64,000 nt of DNA from Chloroflexota bacterium (lineage in GTDB: Bacteria; Chloroflexota; Anaerolineae; UBA4142): NCBI GenBank assembly GCA_016208315.1, contig JACQYF010000128.1, positions 57,653 to 121,652 of the forward strand, given 5' to 3'. Made by a program: the position numbers and the translations under genes. How positions within the stretch are numbered: the stretch's first letter is position 1; every line of letters begins with the position of its first letter. The notes beneath the pieces are model-generated. The model saw only the letters and a list, made by a program, of their open reading frames with translations, made no database searches and was not told where the DNA came from. Below, piece by piece: positions 1 to 8,410 of the stretch.

Positions 1-720
1 CGTTCGTGGCTCATGCGTTTCCACACGCAAACGGCCGGCGTCTCGCTGACCGCGCAGCAGCCGATGAACAATGTCGCCCGCGTGGCGATTCAGGCGCTCG
101 CGGCAGTGCTCGGCGGCACACAATCGCTGCACACCAACTCGCTCGACGAAGCATGGGCCTTGCCGAGCGAAAGCGCGGCGATGATCGCGCTCCGCACGCA
201 GCAGATCATCGCGAACGAGTCGGGCGTGAATAACACGATAGACCCCCTCGGCGGCTCGTATTTCGTCGAGGATTTTACCAATCGCATGGAGCAAGAGGCC
301 AACGCGTATTTCGACAAGATCGAAAAGCTCGGCGGCGTGCTGCCCGCTATCGAAATAGGATTCTTCCAGCGCGAGATCGCCGAGAGCGCAGCGCGCTATC
401 AGGCCGAAATCGAAAAGAAGGAACGCATGATCGTCGGCGTGAACGATTACACGGTCGAGGAAGATTTGAAGGTTCCGCTGCTCCGCGTCGATGTGGCCGG
501 CGCACGCCATCAAGTCGAACGGCTGAATCGCATTAGACGTGAACGCGATGCGGTCAAGGTCGAATCCACGTTGAATGCGGTTCGTGACGCGGCGAAGAAG
601 GAGACTGCGAACCTCATGCCGCTTTTCATTGATGCGGTGAACGCATACGCAACGCTCGGCGAGATCATGAACACGCTCCGCAAGGTGTGGGGCGAGTACA
701 AGGAACCGGTGATTGTGTAA
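1..720 (+). CDS. Methylmalonyl-CoA mutase large subunit, C-terminal part (5' end outside window)
   Basis: The frame is open from base 1 and ends at 718-720, giving about 239 residues of the C-terminal half of the substrate-binding barrel of a B12-dependent acyl-CoA mutase. The stretches [29 protein letters not shown] and [11 protein letters not shown] are typical of methylmalonyl-CoA mutase, which interconverts succinyl-CoA and (R)-methylmalonyl-CoA. The protein stops after the linker-like segment ending EPVIV with no cobalamin-binding domain, so this is the split large subunit; the B12-binding small subunit must be encoded elsewhere. An isobutyryl- or ethylmalonyl-CoA mutase cannot be excluded because the active-site part lies outside the window. 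Confidence 0.9.
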   Translation, partial: RSWLMRFHTQTAGVSLTAQQPMNNVARVAIQALAAVLGGTQSLHTNSLDEAWALPSESAAMIALRTQQIIANESGVNNTIDPLGGSYFVEDFTNRMEQEANAYFDKIEKLGGVLPAIEIGFFQREIAESAARYQAEIEKKERMIVGVNDYTVEEDLKVPLLRVDVAGARHQVERLNRIRRERDAVKVESTLNAVRDAAKKETANLMPLFIDAVNAYATLGEIMNTLRKVWGEYKEPVIV

Positions 721-826
721 CGGATTGCCGGAGAACGGATTGCCTTTGGCGAAACGGATAAGCGGATGAAGCCGATACGAGTACACTCCAATCGGCTTCA
801 TCTGCCGATCTGCCGATAGGAGACAA
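721..826. repeat. Intergenic repeat of the acggattg/cggataagcggat family
   Basis: The gap contains cggattg-type words and gcgaaacggataagcggat, followed by an imperfect inverted repeat around cgatacgagtac. The same words recur at 20763-20813 and 53205-53315, always between genes, so this is a dispersed non-coding repeat. The last bases, aggagacaa, are the ribosome binding site of the next gene. Confidence 0.6.
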
Positions 827-2023
827 ATGTATACCTCGCTGCAAATCACCTCGTCTGAGTACCAATCCCGCGCCGCGCGATTGCTGGAGCATATCAAGGG
901 CCAGCAATTGGGCGGCGTGGTTCTTTTCGACAATTTCCACATCACGTATCTCACCGGCTTTATCTTCATTCCGACCGAACGCCCAATGGCATTTGCGATG
1001 AATGCAAGCGGCGAACGTGTGCTGTTTGTGCCGCGGCTCGAATTGGAACATGCCAAAGCGGAAGCGCAGGTTGAGCGCGTGGAATCATATCTCGAATATC
1101 CAGGCGATCCGCATCCGATGCGGCAGTTCGCTGAGATTCTACAGAAACTGGAGATTAGGGATTTGATCGGCGCGGACAACGTTGGCTATCCGTGGATTCT
1201 CGGTTATCAGGGCCCAACGCTGTCGTCGCTGACCGGCTGTGAGATCGTCAACGTCAATCCATTCGTTGAACATCAGATGGCGATCAAGAGCGAGGCGGAA
1301 ATCGCCTTGATTCGCGAGAGTGTGAAATGGGGCAATCTCGCGCATCGCCTGCTGCAAAAGTACACGCGGGTTGGCGCGAACGAGGTGGAGGTGAGCATGC
1401 GCGCGAGCAACGAGGCAACGCTCGCAATGATTGCTACGCTCGGTTCGCTGTATCGTTCAGGAAGCATGTGGTCAGATGGCGCGGAGGCGGGATACCGTGG
1501 GCAGATTGGACGTAACGCCGCGATTCCGCATTCGCTGACGACGAACGCGACGTTTCTGCCGGGCGATGTGCTCGTCACGGGCGCGAACGCGCCGGTGTGG
1601 GGCTATAACTCCGAAGTCGAGCGGACGATGGTGATCGGCGAGCCGAGCGCCGACCAAAGGAAATTTTTCGAGCACATGAAAGCCGCGCAGGAGACCGCGT
1701 TCGACGCGCTCAGGCCGGGCGCGAAATGCAGCGACGTGGATCACGCCGTGCGCGCGTATTTCGAAAAGTACGATTTGATGCCGTACTGGCGGCACCATTC
1801 CGGTCACTCGATCGGTCTGCGGTATCACGAAGGTCCGTTTCTCGATTCGGGTGATAATACCGTGCTGGAGCCAGGGATGGTGTTCACCGTCGAACCGGGA
1901 CTCTACGTTCCTGATCTCGGCGGCTTTCGCCATTCTGATACGGTGGTGATTACGGAAAATGGGTTGGAGATTTTGACGTATTATCCGCGCGATCTCGCGA
2001 GTCTGACGATCAGTAGCCAGTAG
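827..2023 (+). CDS. M24-family (Xaa-Pro peptidase/creatinase fold) protein with degenerate metal site
   Basis: 398 residues with an N-terminal creatinase-type domain (about 10-140) and a pita-bread M24 domain (about 160-385). The M24 His (HHSGHSIG) and the first Glu (FTVEPGLY) are conserved. The two Asp ligands that normally lie in DAG and SD read as TGA and SE, and the last Glu region reads FRHSDT instead of xRIEDT. A normal two-metal aminopeptidase is therefore doubtful, and a creatinase-like metal-independent hydrolase is an alternative. AGGAGACAA precedes the ATG. It follows the mutase gene after a repeat-filled gap. Confidence 0.75.
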   Translation: MYTSLQITSSEYQSRAARLLEHIKGQQLGGVVLFDNFHITYLTGFIFIPTERPMAFAMNASGERVLFVPRLELEHAKAEAQVERVESYLEYPGDPHPMRQFAEILQKLEIRDLIGADNVGYPWILGYQGPTLSSLTGCEIVNVNPFVEHQMAIKSEAEIALIRESVKWGNLAHRLLQKYTRVGANEVEVSMRASNEATLAMIATLGSLYRSGSMWSDGAEAGYRGQIGRNAAIPHSLTTNATFLPGDVLVTGANAPVWGYNSEVERTMVIGEPSADQRKFFEHMKAAQETAFDALRPGAKCSDVDHAVRAYFEKYDLMPYWRHHSGHSIGLRYHEGPFLDSGDNTVLEPGMVFTVEPGLYVPDLGGFRHSDTVVITENGLEILTYYPRDLASLTISSQ

Positions 2024-2070
2024 CCTCGCCACCGGAGGTGGCGCGTCGTCAGAAGTCAGATGGAGGAACT

Positions 2071-3114
2071 ATGGAGCGCAATGATCCTGTCATCCAATGG
2101 TTGCTCAAATCACACGATCCGTCAATTCGTTACTTTACGCTGACGGACTTGCTGGATGCGTCGCCGCGCTCGCACGACGTGGTCGCCGCGCGAAAAGAGA
2201 TTCCGAACGGGCCGCGCGTGCGCGCGTTGCTGGCGGAGCCAAAAGCCAGCGAGCGGAAGACGAACCGAATGTTTGCTAGGCATCCCGGCAGTTTTGGCGA
2301 CCATCCATACAAGAAATGGAACGGCGCACATTGGCGGCTCGTGTCGTTAGTGGAACTTGGAATCAAAGGGAAACCCGAAAGGTCTCGTAGGGGCGGGGTG
2401 ACCCCGCCCTTACTTCGGGTTTTGAGCGCGGCGGACCAGGTACTCACTTGGCTCACCAGCGACGATCATCGCTCGTACATCGAGAAAATCAACGGTCGCA
2501 CGCGGCGGTGCGCGTCGCAAGAGGGGAACGCGCTCGCGGTGTGTAGTCGCTTGGGGCTGACGGACGATCCGCGCGTCAAGTATCTCGCCGAGTCGCTCGT
2601 GGAGTGGCAATGGCACGATGGCGGGTGGAATTGCGACAAGAATCCGCCGGCTGACCATTCGTCGTTTTACGAATCGCTCGCGCCGCTGTGGGGCTTGATC
2701 GAATACCATCGCGTTACACAAGACGAAAAAGCGCGGCGGGCGGCAGAGCGCGGGGCGGAGCTATTCCTGTGCCATCGCTTTTTCCGTTCGGACAAGACGG
2801 GCCAGGTGATCAATCCTGAATGGCTCAAGCTGCATTACCCGCTCTACTGGCACTATGACATCTTGCAGGCGCTTGTCATCCTGTCGCGATTTGGCAAGCT
2901 GAACGATCCGCGCGCCCAAGAAGCGTTGGACTTGATCGAGCAGAAGCGTCAACCGGATGGAACGTGGCGAGCCGGGGGTTATTACTGGCAACTCTGTGGC
3001 CAGCGCGCGTCGAATGTGGATGTCGTGGACTGGGGCCGGCGCGGCCCGAACGAGATGATCACGCTGAACGCGCTGCGGGTGCTGAAAGCGGCGGGGAGAC
3101 CTGGAACACGATAG
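2071..3114 (+). CDS. Alpha/alpha-toroid (prenyltransferase/squalene-cyclase-like repeat) protein, function unknown
   Basis: About 347 residues. The start at 2071 is chosen because GGAGG lies six bases upstream; an in-frame start at 2038 lacks a binding site. Helical repeats with WQWHDGGWNCDK (about residue 185-196) and QKRQPDGTW near the C-terminus resemble the QW-type repeats of terpenoid-cyclase/prenyltransferase toroids. No cyclase DxDD motif is visible, so no enzyme activity is assigned. Residues about 101-118 are encoded by a nested palindromic repeat. The end overlaps convergent pckA by 56 bases, where another repeat element lies. Confidence 0.65.
   Translation: MERNDPVIQWLLKSHDPSIRYFTLTDLLDASPRSHDVVAARKEIPNGPRVRALLAEPKASERKTNRMFARHPGSFGDHPYKKWNGAHWRLVSLVELGIKGKPERSRRGGVTPPLLRVLSAADQVLTWLTSDDHRSYIEKINGRTRRCASQEGNALAVCSRLGLTDDPRVKYLAESLVEWQWHDGGWNCDKNPPADHSSFYESLAPLWGLIEYHRVTQDEKARRAAERGAELFLCHRFFRSDKTGQVINPEWLKLHYPLYWHYDILQALVILSRFGKLNDPRAQEALDLIEQKRQPDGTWRAGGYYWQLCGQRASNVDVVDWGRRGPNEMITLNALRVLKAAGRPGTR
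2371..2422. repeat. Nested palindromic repeat inside a coding region
   Basis: Outer arms aaacccgaa / ttcgggttt (2371-2379 and 2414-2422) flank an inner palindrome, gggcggggt / accccgccc. The inner GTAGGGGCGGGG word is the same as in the intergenic or linker palindromes at 29861-29882 and 30716-30806. Here it is read in frame and gives the peptide RRGGVTPPLL. Confidence 0.8.
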
Positions 3115-4717
3115 CCGCGAAGCAACACGAAAACCGCGAATCCACAAAGCGGGAGGCCAGCTGGCGATACTTTTGCATGTACACTTGTTTGTTCTGCCAC
3201 GATCCCGCGGGGTCGAGCACGCTGTCCGGCACGCCTTCGCACGTCTTGGGAACCTGAAAGCCGAATACGGGGTCCGCGCAGTATTCGACGTTCAGCAGGT
3301 TGCCGTTGAGCGCCGCGTTGAGCAGCGCGCGCGTATGTTGGATGCTGATGCGTTTGCCGATGCCGTACGGTCCGCCCACCCAACCCGTGTTCACCAGCCA
3401 GCAAGTCGCGCCGTATCGCTCGATCTTGCGCCGCAGCAGATCGGCGTAGACCGACGGGTGGTGTACCATGAACGGCCCGCCAAAGCAAGTGCTGAATGTG
3501 ATCTCCGGCTCTTTGCCCAAACCCACTTCGGTGCCCGCGAGCTTGGAGGTATAACCGGAAATGAACTGGTACATGGCTTGCTCGGGTGTCAGCTTGGCGA
3601 TGGGCGGCATGACGCCGGATGCATCGCACGTCAGGAGGACGACGTTCTTGGGATGCCCGCCGCGTTTTTCGGTGACCGCATGGTCAATGTATTCGAGCGG
3701 GTACGAGCCGCGTGTGTTCTCGGTGATGGATTCATCGTCAAGGTCTACCAAGCGCGTGACCGGATCGAACACCACATTTTCGAGGATCGTGCCAAAGCGC
3801 CGCGTGGTCGCGTAAATCTGCGGCTCGGCGGTGGGCGATAGCGCGATCACTTTGGCGTAGCATCCGCCTTCGAAGTTAAACACGCCGTTGTCGCTCCAGC
3901 CGTGTTCGTCGTCGCCGATCAGGCCGCGGTTTGGGTCGGCGGAGAGGGTCGTCTTGCCTGTGCCCGACAATCCGAAGAAGAGCGCGACATCGCCGTCCTT
4001 GCCCTGGTTCGCCGAGCAGTGCATAGGCATTACGCCCTGGAGCGGCAAGAGGTAGTTGAGCACCGTAAAGATGGATTTCTTGATCTCGCCGGCGTAAGCC
4101 GTGTTGCCCACGATGCACAAGCGCTGATCGAAATTCAACGCGATAAACGTGTTCGTCGCGGTGGCATCAATCTGCGGGAGGCCTTTGAACGACGGCGCGG
4201 CAATCACCGTGAATTCCGGAATGTGCCGCCGGTACTCTTCGTTCGTCTTGGGCAAGAGGAACATGTTGCGCGCGAAAAGCGCGTGCCACGCAAATTCGGT
4301 GATGATCCGAATCGGCATCCGATACCCGGGGTCGGCGCCCACGTAACAGTCTTGCACGAACACGTCACGCTGTTGGAAGAAACCCTGCACGCGGCTGTAC
4401 AGTTCGTCGAATTTGCTCGGCGCAAAGGGCCGATTGTACTGGCCCCACCAGATATTATTCTCCGATGTCGCTTCGCGCACGATGACCTTGTCGCTGGCGG
4501 ATCGCCCGGTGTGCTGACCGGTTCTGGCGACGATCGGACCCTGCTGGGTGATCCGCGCTTCGTTCCGAAAGATGATTTCCTCGTACAGCGCTTCGGTCGA
4601 AAGATTCCAATAGGCCTGATGCAAGTTTGTCAAACCGAGATTGTCTAGTCCGTAATCGCTCTTGAGCGCGGTCGCTTGCGCTTGCGCCGGCGTCTTGATG
4701 TCCAATAGGTTGTTCAT
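3059..4717 (-). CDS. pckA: Phosphoenolpyruvate carboxykinase (ATP)
   Basis: 552 residues; converts oxaloacetate plus ATP to PEP, CO2 and ADP at the entry to gluconeogenesis. The P-loop GLSGTGKT is at residues 249-256, followed by the metal-site DDEHGW and FNFEGGCYAK; ARTGQHTGRS near residue 64-73 and YTSKLAGTE also fit the family. Homology runs to about residue 524 (QLASRF). The last 28 residues (VDSRFSCCFA onward) do not look like PEPCK and are encoded by a dispersed repeat plus the end of the convergent gene, so the normal C-terminal helix has been replaced. It starts one base after the aspartate aminotransferase stop, so the two are one operon. Confidence 0.95.
   Translation of the reverse strand: MNNLLDIKTPAQAQATALKSDYGLDNLGLTNLHQAYWNLSTEALYEEIIFRNEARITQQGPIVARTGQHTGRSASDKVIVREATSENNIWWGQYNRPFAPSKFDELYSRVQGFFQQRDVFVQDCYVGADPGYRMPIRIITEFAWHALFARNMFLLPKTNEEYRRHIPEFTVIAAPSFKGLPQIDATATNTFIALNFDQRLCIVGNTAYAGEIKKSIFTVLNYLLPLQGVMPMHCSANQGKDGDVALFFGLSGTGKTTLSADPNRGLIGDDEHGWSDNGVFNFEGGCYAKVIALSPTAEPQIYATTRRFGTILENVVFDPVTRLVDLDDESITENTRGSYPLEYIDHAVTEKRGGHPKNVVLLTCDASGVMPPIAKLTPEQAMYQFISGYTSKLAGTEVGLGKEPEITFSTCFGGPFMVHHPSVYADLLRRKIERYGATCWLVNTGWVGGPYGIGKRISIQHTRALLNAALNGNLLNVEYCADPVFGFQVPKTCEGVPDSVLDPAGSWQNKQVYMQKYRQLASRFVDSRFSCCFAAIVFQVSPPLSAPAARSA
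3111..3150. repeat. Dispersed repeat (ccgcgaagcaacacgaaa type) at convergent gene ends
   Basis: The block with ccgcgaagcaacacgaaaac resembles the purine-rich cacagaag/acacgaag words also seen at 40558-40626 and inside smc near 62330-62400. It begins exactly where both the toroid gene and pckA lose family-like sequence. Confidence 0.55.
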
Positions 4718-4718
4718 A

Positions 4719-5936
4719 TTACAGCCAATCCCTAACGAGTTTTTTGTCGCCGATGTAAATGTCGTTTGGCGAGTTCGGGTCGAGCACCCACTTGATGCGC
4801 GCGATGCCTTCGGTCACATCCTTGACCGAGCCGGCGTAGCTCAAGCGCAAATGTCCCTCCATGCCGAATTCTCTGCCGGGTACTGTAACGACCATGGCCT
4901 TTTTCAAAAGCAGGTTGGAAAGCGCAATCGAATCGTTGCTATACGCGCGAAAATCGGGCAGGCAGTAAAAGGTACCATCGGGCTTGTGGCATTTGACGCC
5001 GGTGAAGGAATTCAATTCCTGCATGATGATGTTGCGATTGTTCTCGATCGTCAGCCGCAGATTCTCGACCACGCCTTGCAGGCCATTGAGTGCGCCTTCC
5101 GCGGCGGTTTGCAGAAACGGCGACGCGCAGGACGTGATCTGACTCTGAACATTCGTCATCACCTCGACCAACTTGCGCGGCGCAATCGTCCAACCGATGC
5201 GAAAACCGGTCATCCCATACAATTTAGACACGCCGTTGACGACGATGACGTGTGTGGACTCGATGTCCCGTTCGGTGAATTTGTAGGCGGACGGTGGCTT
5301 GCGGCCGTCGAAGACGAGTTTGTGGTAAATATCGTCCATGATGACGTAAATGCCTTTTTTCTCGCAGTACTGGACGACGTCGCAAATGAACTCGTCGGAG
5401 AAGACGGTGCCCGAAGGATTGTTGGGACTGTTGATGATGATGGCCTTGGTCGCCGAGCTTACCGCGCGTTGAATGTCGCTCATGCGCGGGTGAAAGCTGC
5501 CGTCTTCGGGTGTCACGGTAACCGGAACGCCATAGCACATCTTGATCATTTCGGGATAGCTGACCCAGTACGGCGCGAGGATGACCACTTCGTCTTGTGG
5601 GTTGAGGATCGAGTAGAGCACGTTGTAGATGGACTGCTTGGCGCCAGCGGACACGATCACGTTCTCAGGGGCGACGACCTTGTCGTAGTTCTCTTCCGTA
5701 TAACGAATAATGGCCTTCTTCAAGGAAGGAATCCCGTCGGTGGGGGCGTACTTGATGTCGCCGGTGTTGAGCTTGGCGGCGGCGCTGAGGATGGCGGTCA
5801 TTGGCGCGCGGTTCTTTGGCTCGCCAATGCCCAGATGGATGACGGCTTCGCCGCGCTCGCGCAAAAGACGCGCCTCTTCGTTGAGCTTGAGCGTCGGCGA
5901 TTCGGCAATGGATTTCGCCAAGGTGCTAATGCTCAT
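4719..5936 (-). CDS. Class I pyridoxal-phosphate aminotransferase (aspartate aminotransferase type)
   Basis: 405 residues from the ATG at 5936, which has AGGAG upstream; a longer frame would translate a hairpin repeat and is rejected. Fold type I features are in order: GIGEP near residue 40, PTDGIPSLKKAI, SAGAKQSIYN, NSPNNPSGTVFS, and the PLP-lysine region VNGVSKLYGMTGFRIGW. It probably transfers the amino group between aspartate and 2-oxoglutarate, giving oxaloacetate to PEP carboxykinase, which is encoded one base downstream. Exact substrate range (Asp, Ala or aromatic) cannot be read from sequence. Confidence 0.88.
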   Translation of the reverse strand: MSISTLAKSIAESPTLKLNEEARLLRERGEAVIHLGIGEPKNRAPMTAILSAAAKLNTGDIKYAPTDGIPSLKKAIIRYTEENYDKVVAPENVIVSAGAKQSIYNVLYSILNPQDEVVILAPYWVSYPEMIKMCYGVPVTVTPEDGSFHPRMSDIQRAVSSATKAIIINSPNNPSGTVFSDEFICDVVQYCEKKGIYVIMDDIYHKLVFDGRKPPSAYKFTERDIESTHVIVVNGVSKLYGMTGFRIGWTIAPRKLVEVMTNVQSQITSCASPFLQTAAEGALNGLQGVVENLRLTIENNRNIIMQELNSFTGVKCHKPDGTFYCLPDFRAYSNDSIALSNLLLKKAMVVTVPGREFGMEGHLRLSYAGSVKDVTEGIARIKWVLDPNSPNDIYIGDKKLVRDWL

Positions 5937-5991
5937 AGATAACTCCTGTTCCTTGCTAGTTTGACGATAATGGGCGGTTGCGATTCGCCGC

Positions 5992-6020
5992 ATTATACCG
6001 ATGCTCTGGCATTTTGGCAA
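5992..6020 (-). promoter_or_regulatory. Sigma-70-type promoter for the aminotransferase-pckA operon
   Basis: On the minus strand TTGCCA (6015-6020) and TATAAT (5992-5997) are separated by 17 bases. Transcription would start near 5985, about 50 bases before the ATG at 5936. Confidence 0.7.
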
Positions 6021-6027
6021 AAAGAAG

Positions 6028-6060
6028 AGACCCGAAGGGTTTCCTAAACCCTTCGGGTCT
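6028..6060. repeat. Perfect 15-bp inverted repeat with 3-base loop
   Basis: Arms agacccgaagggttt (6028-6042) and aaacccttcgggtct (6046-6060) form a perfect hairpin just upstream of the aminotransferase -35 box. Its arm resembles the outer arm of the element at 2371. It may stop upstream transcription but has no adjoining T-run on the minus strand. Confidence 0.7.
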
Positions 6061-6283
6061 GTCGTCGCGGCAGGACTCAAGTTACAAAGAAAGAGCCAAT
6101 CTCAACTTATCACAACCACCAAATCCGCCGGCCCTGGTGGCACATCCGCTGGAAGCACCAAATGCACCTCATGTCTGGATGAGACTTTTGTACTGACATT
6201 GATCATTCTAATCATGGCTTACCTCTGGTAACGTGCTCTTGCTTCGTGCTTTGATTATACCACCGTTGTCAATAACAGTTCAA

Positions 6284-6595
6284 TCAATCCACCGCGACGA
6301 GAATCTGGTCGCCTTCGACGTGAACAGCGTACGTCTTGATCGGGAACATTGGCGGAAGGGCCGTCACTGCGCCGGTTCGCACGTCAAACCGCCCACCATG
6401 GCGCGGGCATTCGATTTCGCCGTCAATCAGTTCGCCATCGGCGAGCGTGCCATTGTCGTGAGTACATAGGTCTTGAGTCGCAAAGAATGTGCCTTCCCAA
6501 TTTGCCACCAACACGCGCTTGCCATCCACCGCAAATGATCTCATTTGCCCCGGTTTCACGTCGGTTACTTTTGCCACAGTTACAAAGTCAGCCAC
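6284..6595 (-). CDS. Rieske [2Fe-2S] ferredoxin-like protein
   Basis: 103 residues from a GTG at 6595, preceded by GGAGG; the longer reading lacks a binding site and runs into a repeat. Box 1 (CTHDNG) and box 2 (CPRHGG) supply the two Cys and two His that hold a Rieske cluster. The size fits small NirD/biphenyl-dioxygenase-type ferredoxins and there is no signal peptide, so it is a cytoplasmic electron carrier. It is the last gene of the sulfur/Fe-S block, which suggests an electron donor for Fe-S assembly or repair; this role is an inference. Confidence 0.88.
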   Translation of the reverse strand: MADFVTVAKVTDVKPGQMRSFAVDGKRVLVANWEGTFFATQDLCTHDNGTLADGELIDGEIECPRHGGRFDVRTGAVTALPPMFPIKTYAVHVEGDQILVAVD

Positions 6596-6600
6596 GATGC

Positions 6601-6686
6601 CTCCATGCAAGTAGGCAAGGAAACAGGTAGACAAGCATACCTGTTTCCTTGCCTACCTGTGTACTTGTTTCCCTGTGTGCCTGTTC
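6601..6686. repeat. Intergenic inverted repeat (aaacaggtagacaa family)
   Basis: The words caaggaaacaggtagacaag and ctacctgtgtacttgtttcc form an imperfect inverted repeat. Similar sequence lies at 14420-14494 and 24939-25018, always in gaps between co-directional genes. Confidence 0.6.
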
Positions 6687-7079
6687 CTACTCGTCGTCCT
6701 CATCGCCCCAATTGTTGATGCCGTACGCGCCGGCCTTGATGACCTTGAGCGGCAGCAGCGCGCACTTGATGCGCGTGGGGCCAAGCGGAATTCCCAACAG
6801 GTCCAAGATAAATTGCTTGTCCATTTTTTTAATGGCGTCGAGCGACTTGCCGATCAATTCGTCCGTCAGCATCGAAGCGGACGCTTGGCTGATCGCGCAG
6901 CCCTTGCCGTTGAATTTCACATCCTCGACGACATTGTCCCTTAGCTTGATGTCAATCCGAATCTTGTCGCCGCACAGCGGATTCGAATCCTCGTACGAAA
7001 TGTCGGCGCTGGGAATCTCGCCGTGATTGTGCGGGTGTTGATAGTGATCGAGTATTAACTCGCGATAGAGATCGTCCAT
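6687..7079 (-). CDS. sufU: SufU-type Fe-S assembly scaffold/sulfur-transfer protein (copy 1)
   Basis: 130 residues of the IscU/SufU family. The three conserved Cys are in PLCGD (about 35), GKGCAIS (about 61) and IKCALL, with the SufU-type insertion before the third Cys. In Gram-positive-type SUF systems SufU is a zinc protein that takes persulfide sulfur from SufS. It lies 16 bases after sufS, matching that partnership. The acidic tail GDEDDE is unusual but minor. A second paralogue is at 9200. Confidence 0.92.
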   Translation of the reverse strand: MDDLYRELILDHYQHPHNHGEIPSADISYEDSNPLCGDKIRIDIKLRDNVVEDVKFNGKGCAISQASASMLTDELIGKSLDAIKKMDKQFILDLLGIPLGPTRIKCALLPLKVIKAGAYGINNWGDEDDE

Positions 7080-7095
7080 CCAATGACTCTTGCGT

Positions 7096-8343
7096 TCAGG
7101 GGTTGAAGATTCTGCGTGCTTTGTCCAACATGTCTACCAGTTTGTCAATCTCTTCGGGCACGGTGTAGACGTAGAACGAGGCGCGCGTGGTCGCCGCCAG
7201 CCCGTAGTGCTCGTGCAGCGGCATCGCGCAGTGGTGACCGGCGCGCACGCAAATCCCTTCGCGATCGAGGATCTGGGCGACGTCGTGCGGGTGAACGCCC
7301 GGCACGTCAAAGGCGACAATGCCGCCGCGTTCTGTCGCCTGCTGCGGGCCGACGATTCGAAGGCCGTCCAAAGCGCCGAGCTTGTCAAGCGCGTACGCGG
7401 ACAGCTCCTGATCGTGAGCGAGCACGTTTTCCATGCCCAGGGCGGTCAAGTAATCCACCGCCACGCCCAGCGCGATGGCCTCGCCAATCGCGGGCGTGCC
7501 GGCCTCGAACTTGTACGGCAGCTCATTCCACTTGGAGTACTCTTGATGGACCTCGCGGATCATATCGCCACCACCCAGGAACGGCGGCATCGCCTCAAGC
7601 AACGCGCGCTTGCCGTACAAGACGCCGACAAAGGGACCGAGCATCTTGTGTCCGCTAAACACCAGGAAATCGCAATTGAGTGCTTGCACGTCCACGGGCA
7701 TGTGCGGGACGCTCTGCGCGGCGTCCACCAAACACAGCGCGCCCACCGCGTGCGCGCGGTCAATGATGCGTTTGATCGGCGTGATGGTGCCCGTGACATT
7801 CGACATCATCGTCACGGCCACGAGCTTAGTTCGCTCGGTGATCCGGTTTTCGATCTCGTCGTCCAGCAAGCGGCCCTGTTCGTCCACGCCAATGAATTTG
7901 AGTTTGGCGTCCTTTTCTTGCGCGAGGATCTGCCACGGAACGATATTCGCGTGGTGTTCGAGGAGCGTCGTCACGATCTCGTCGCCGGCTCGGATGTTTT
8001 GGCGACCCCAGGCGTACGCGACGAGATTGATGGACTCGGTCGCGTTGCGCGTGAATATGATCTCGCGATACGATTTGGCGTTGATGTACTTTTGGACTTT
8101 TTTGCGGGCGGCTTCGTATTTCGCCGTGGCTTCTTCTGCCAGTGAGTAGACGCCACGGTGGATATTCGCGTTGTATTTGCGATAGTATTCGTCCAGCGCC
8201 TCGATCACGCTCTCGGGTTTCTGAGACGTCGCGGTGCTGTCCAAATACACCAGCGGCTTGCCGTTCACCATTTGCTGGAGAATCGGAAAGTCTTCGCGGA
8301 TGGCCGCAACGTTCAGCCCTTTGGCTGTCACCAAATCTAACAT
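7096..8343 (-). CDS. sufS: Cysteine desulfurase SufS
   Basis: 415 residues. The ATG at 8343 is preferred because GAGGATAG lies upstream. A group II (SufS-type) fold type I PLP enzyme: YLDSTATSQKP near the N-terminus, the PLP-lysine segment FSGHKMLGP (about 225-233), and the short active-site loop ending RAGHHCAMPLH (about 360) with the catalytic Cys. It removes sulfur from L-cysteine as an enzyme persulfide and passes it to SufU, encoded directly downstream. Next upstream is the DUF59 gene. Confidence 0.95.
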   Translation of the reverse strand: MLDLVTAKGLNVAAIREDFPILQQMVNGKPLVYLDSTATSQKPESVIEALDEYYRKYNANIHRGVYSLAEEATAKYEAARKKVQKYINAKSYREIIFTRNATESINLVAYAWGRQNIRAGDEIVTTLLEHHANIVPWQILAQEKDAKLKFIGVDEQGRLLDDEIENRITERTKLVAVTMMSNVTGTITPIKRIIDRAHAVGALCLVDAAQSVPHMPVDVQALNCDFLVFSGHKMLGPFVGVLYGKRALLEAMPPFLGGGDMIREVHQEYSKWNELPYKFEAGTPAIGEAIALGVAVDYLTALGMENVLAHDQELSAYALDKLGALDGLRIVGPQQATERGGIVAFDVPGVHPHDVAQILDREGICVRAGHHCAMPLHEHYGLAATTRASFYVYTVPEEIDKLVDMLDKARRIFNP

Positions 8344-8349
8344 CGCTAT

Positions 8350-8410
8350 CCTCAGGTAATTACCAGTTACCAATTACTACTGGGCCACTGGTAAATAGTA
8401 ATCGGTAATT
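8350..8410. repeat. Intergenic imperfect inverted repeat (ggtaattacc type)
   Basis: Left half aattaccagttaccaatt and right half ggtaaatagtaatcggtaatt pair imperfectly between the DUF59 gene and sufS. No regulator site is recognised. Confidence 0.5.

Larger units (their letters stand above)
5937..6283. other. 347-base gap without a confident gene
   Basis: Besides the promoter and hairpin, 6061-6283 holds no recognised gene. One plus-strand frame ending at 6231 reads a Ser/Thr/Cys-rich stretch (TKCTSC) followed by a hydrophobic tail (FVLTLIILIMAYLW). It has no clear ribosome binding site or relative, and its upstream part is the hairpin, so it is not called as a gene. Confidence 0.5.

Noticed and set aside
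4662..5942. A 426-codon plus-strand frame opposite the aminotransferase gene
   Set aside because: It mirrors a well-conserved gene and reads His/Val/Asp-rich without any domain; a shadow of GC-rich codon use.
6178..6283. TTGACA and TATAAT words on the minus strand near 6255-6275 as a promoter
   Set aside because: The spacer is only about seven bases, too short for sigma-70 promoters.
7090..8145. A 351-codon plus-strand frame opposite sufS
   Set aside because: Antisense to an intact cysteine desulfurase with all motifs; no ribosome binding site or family match.
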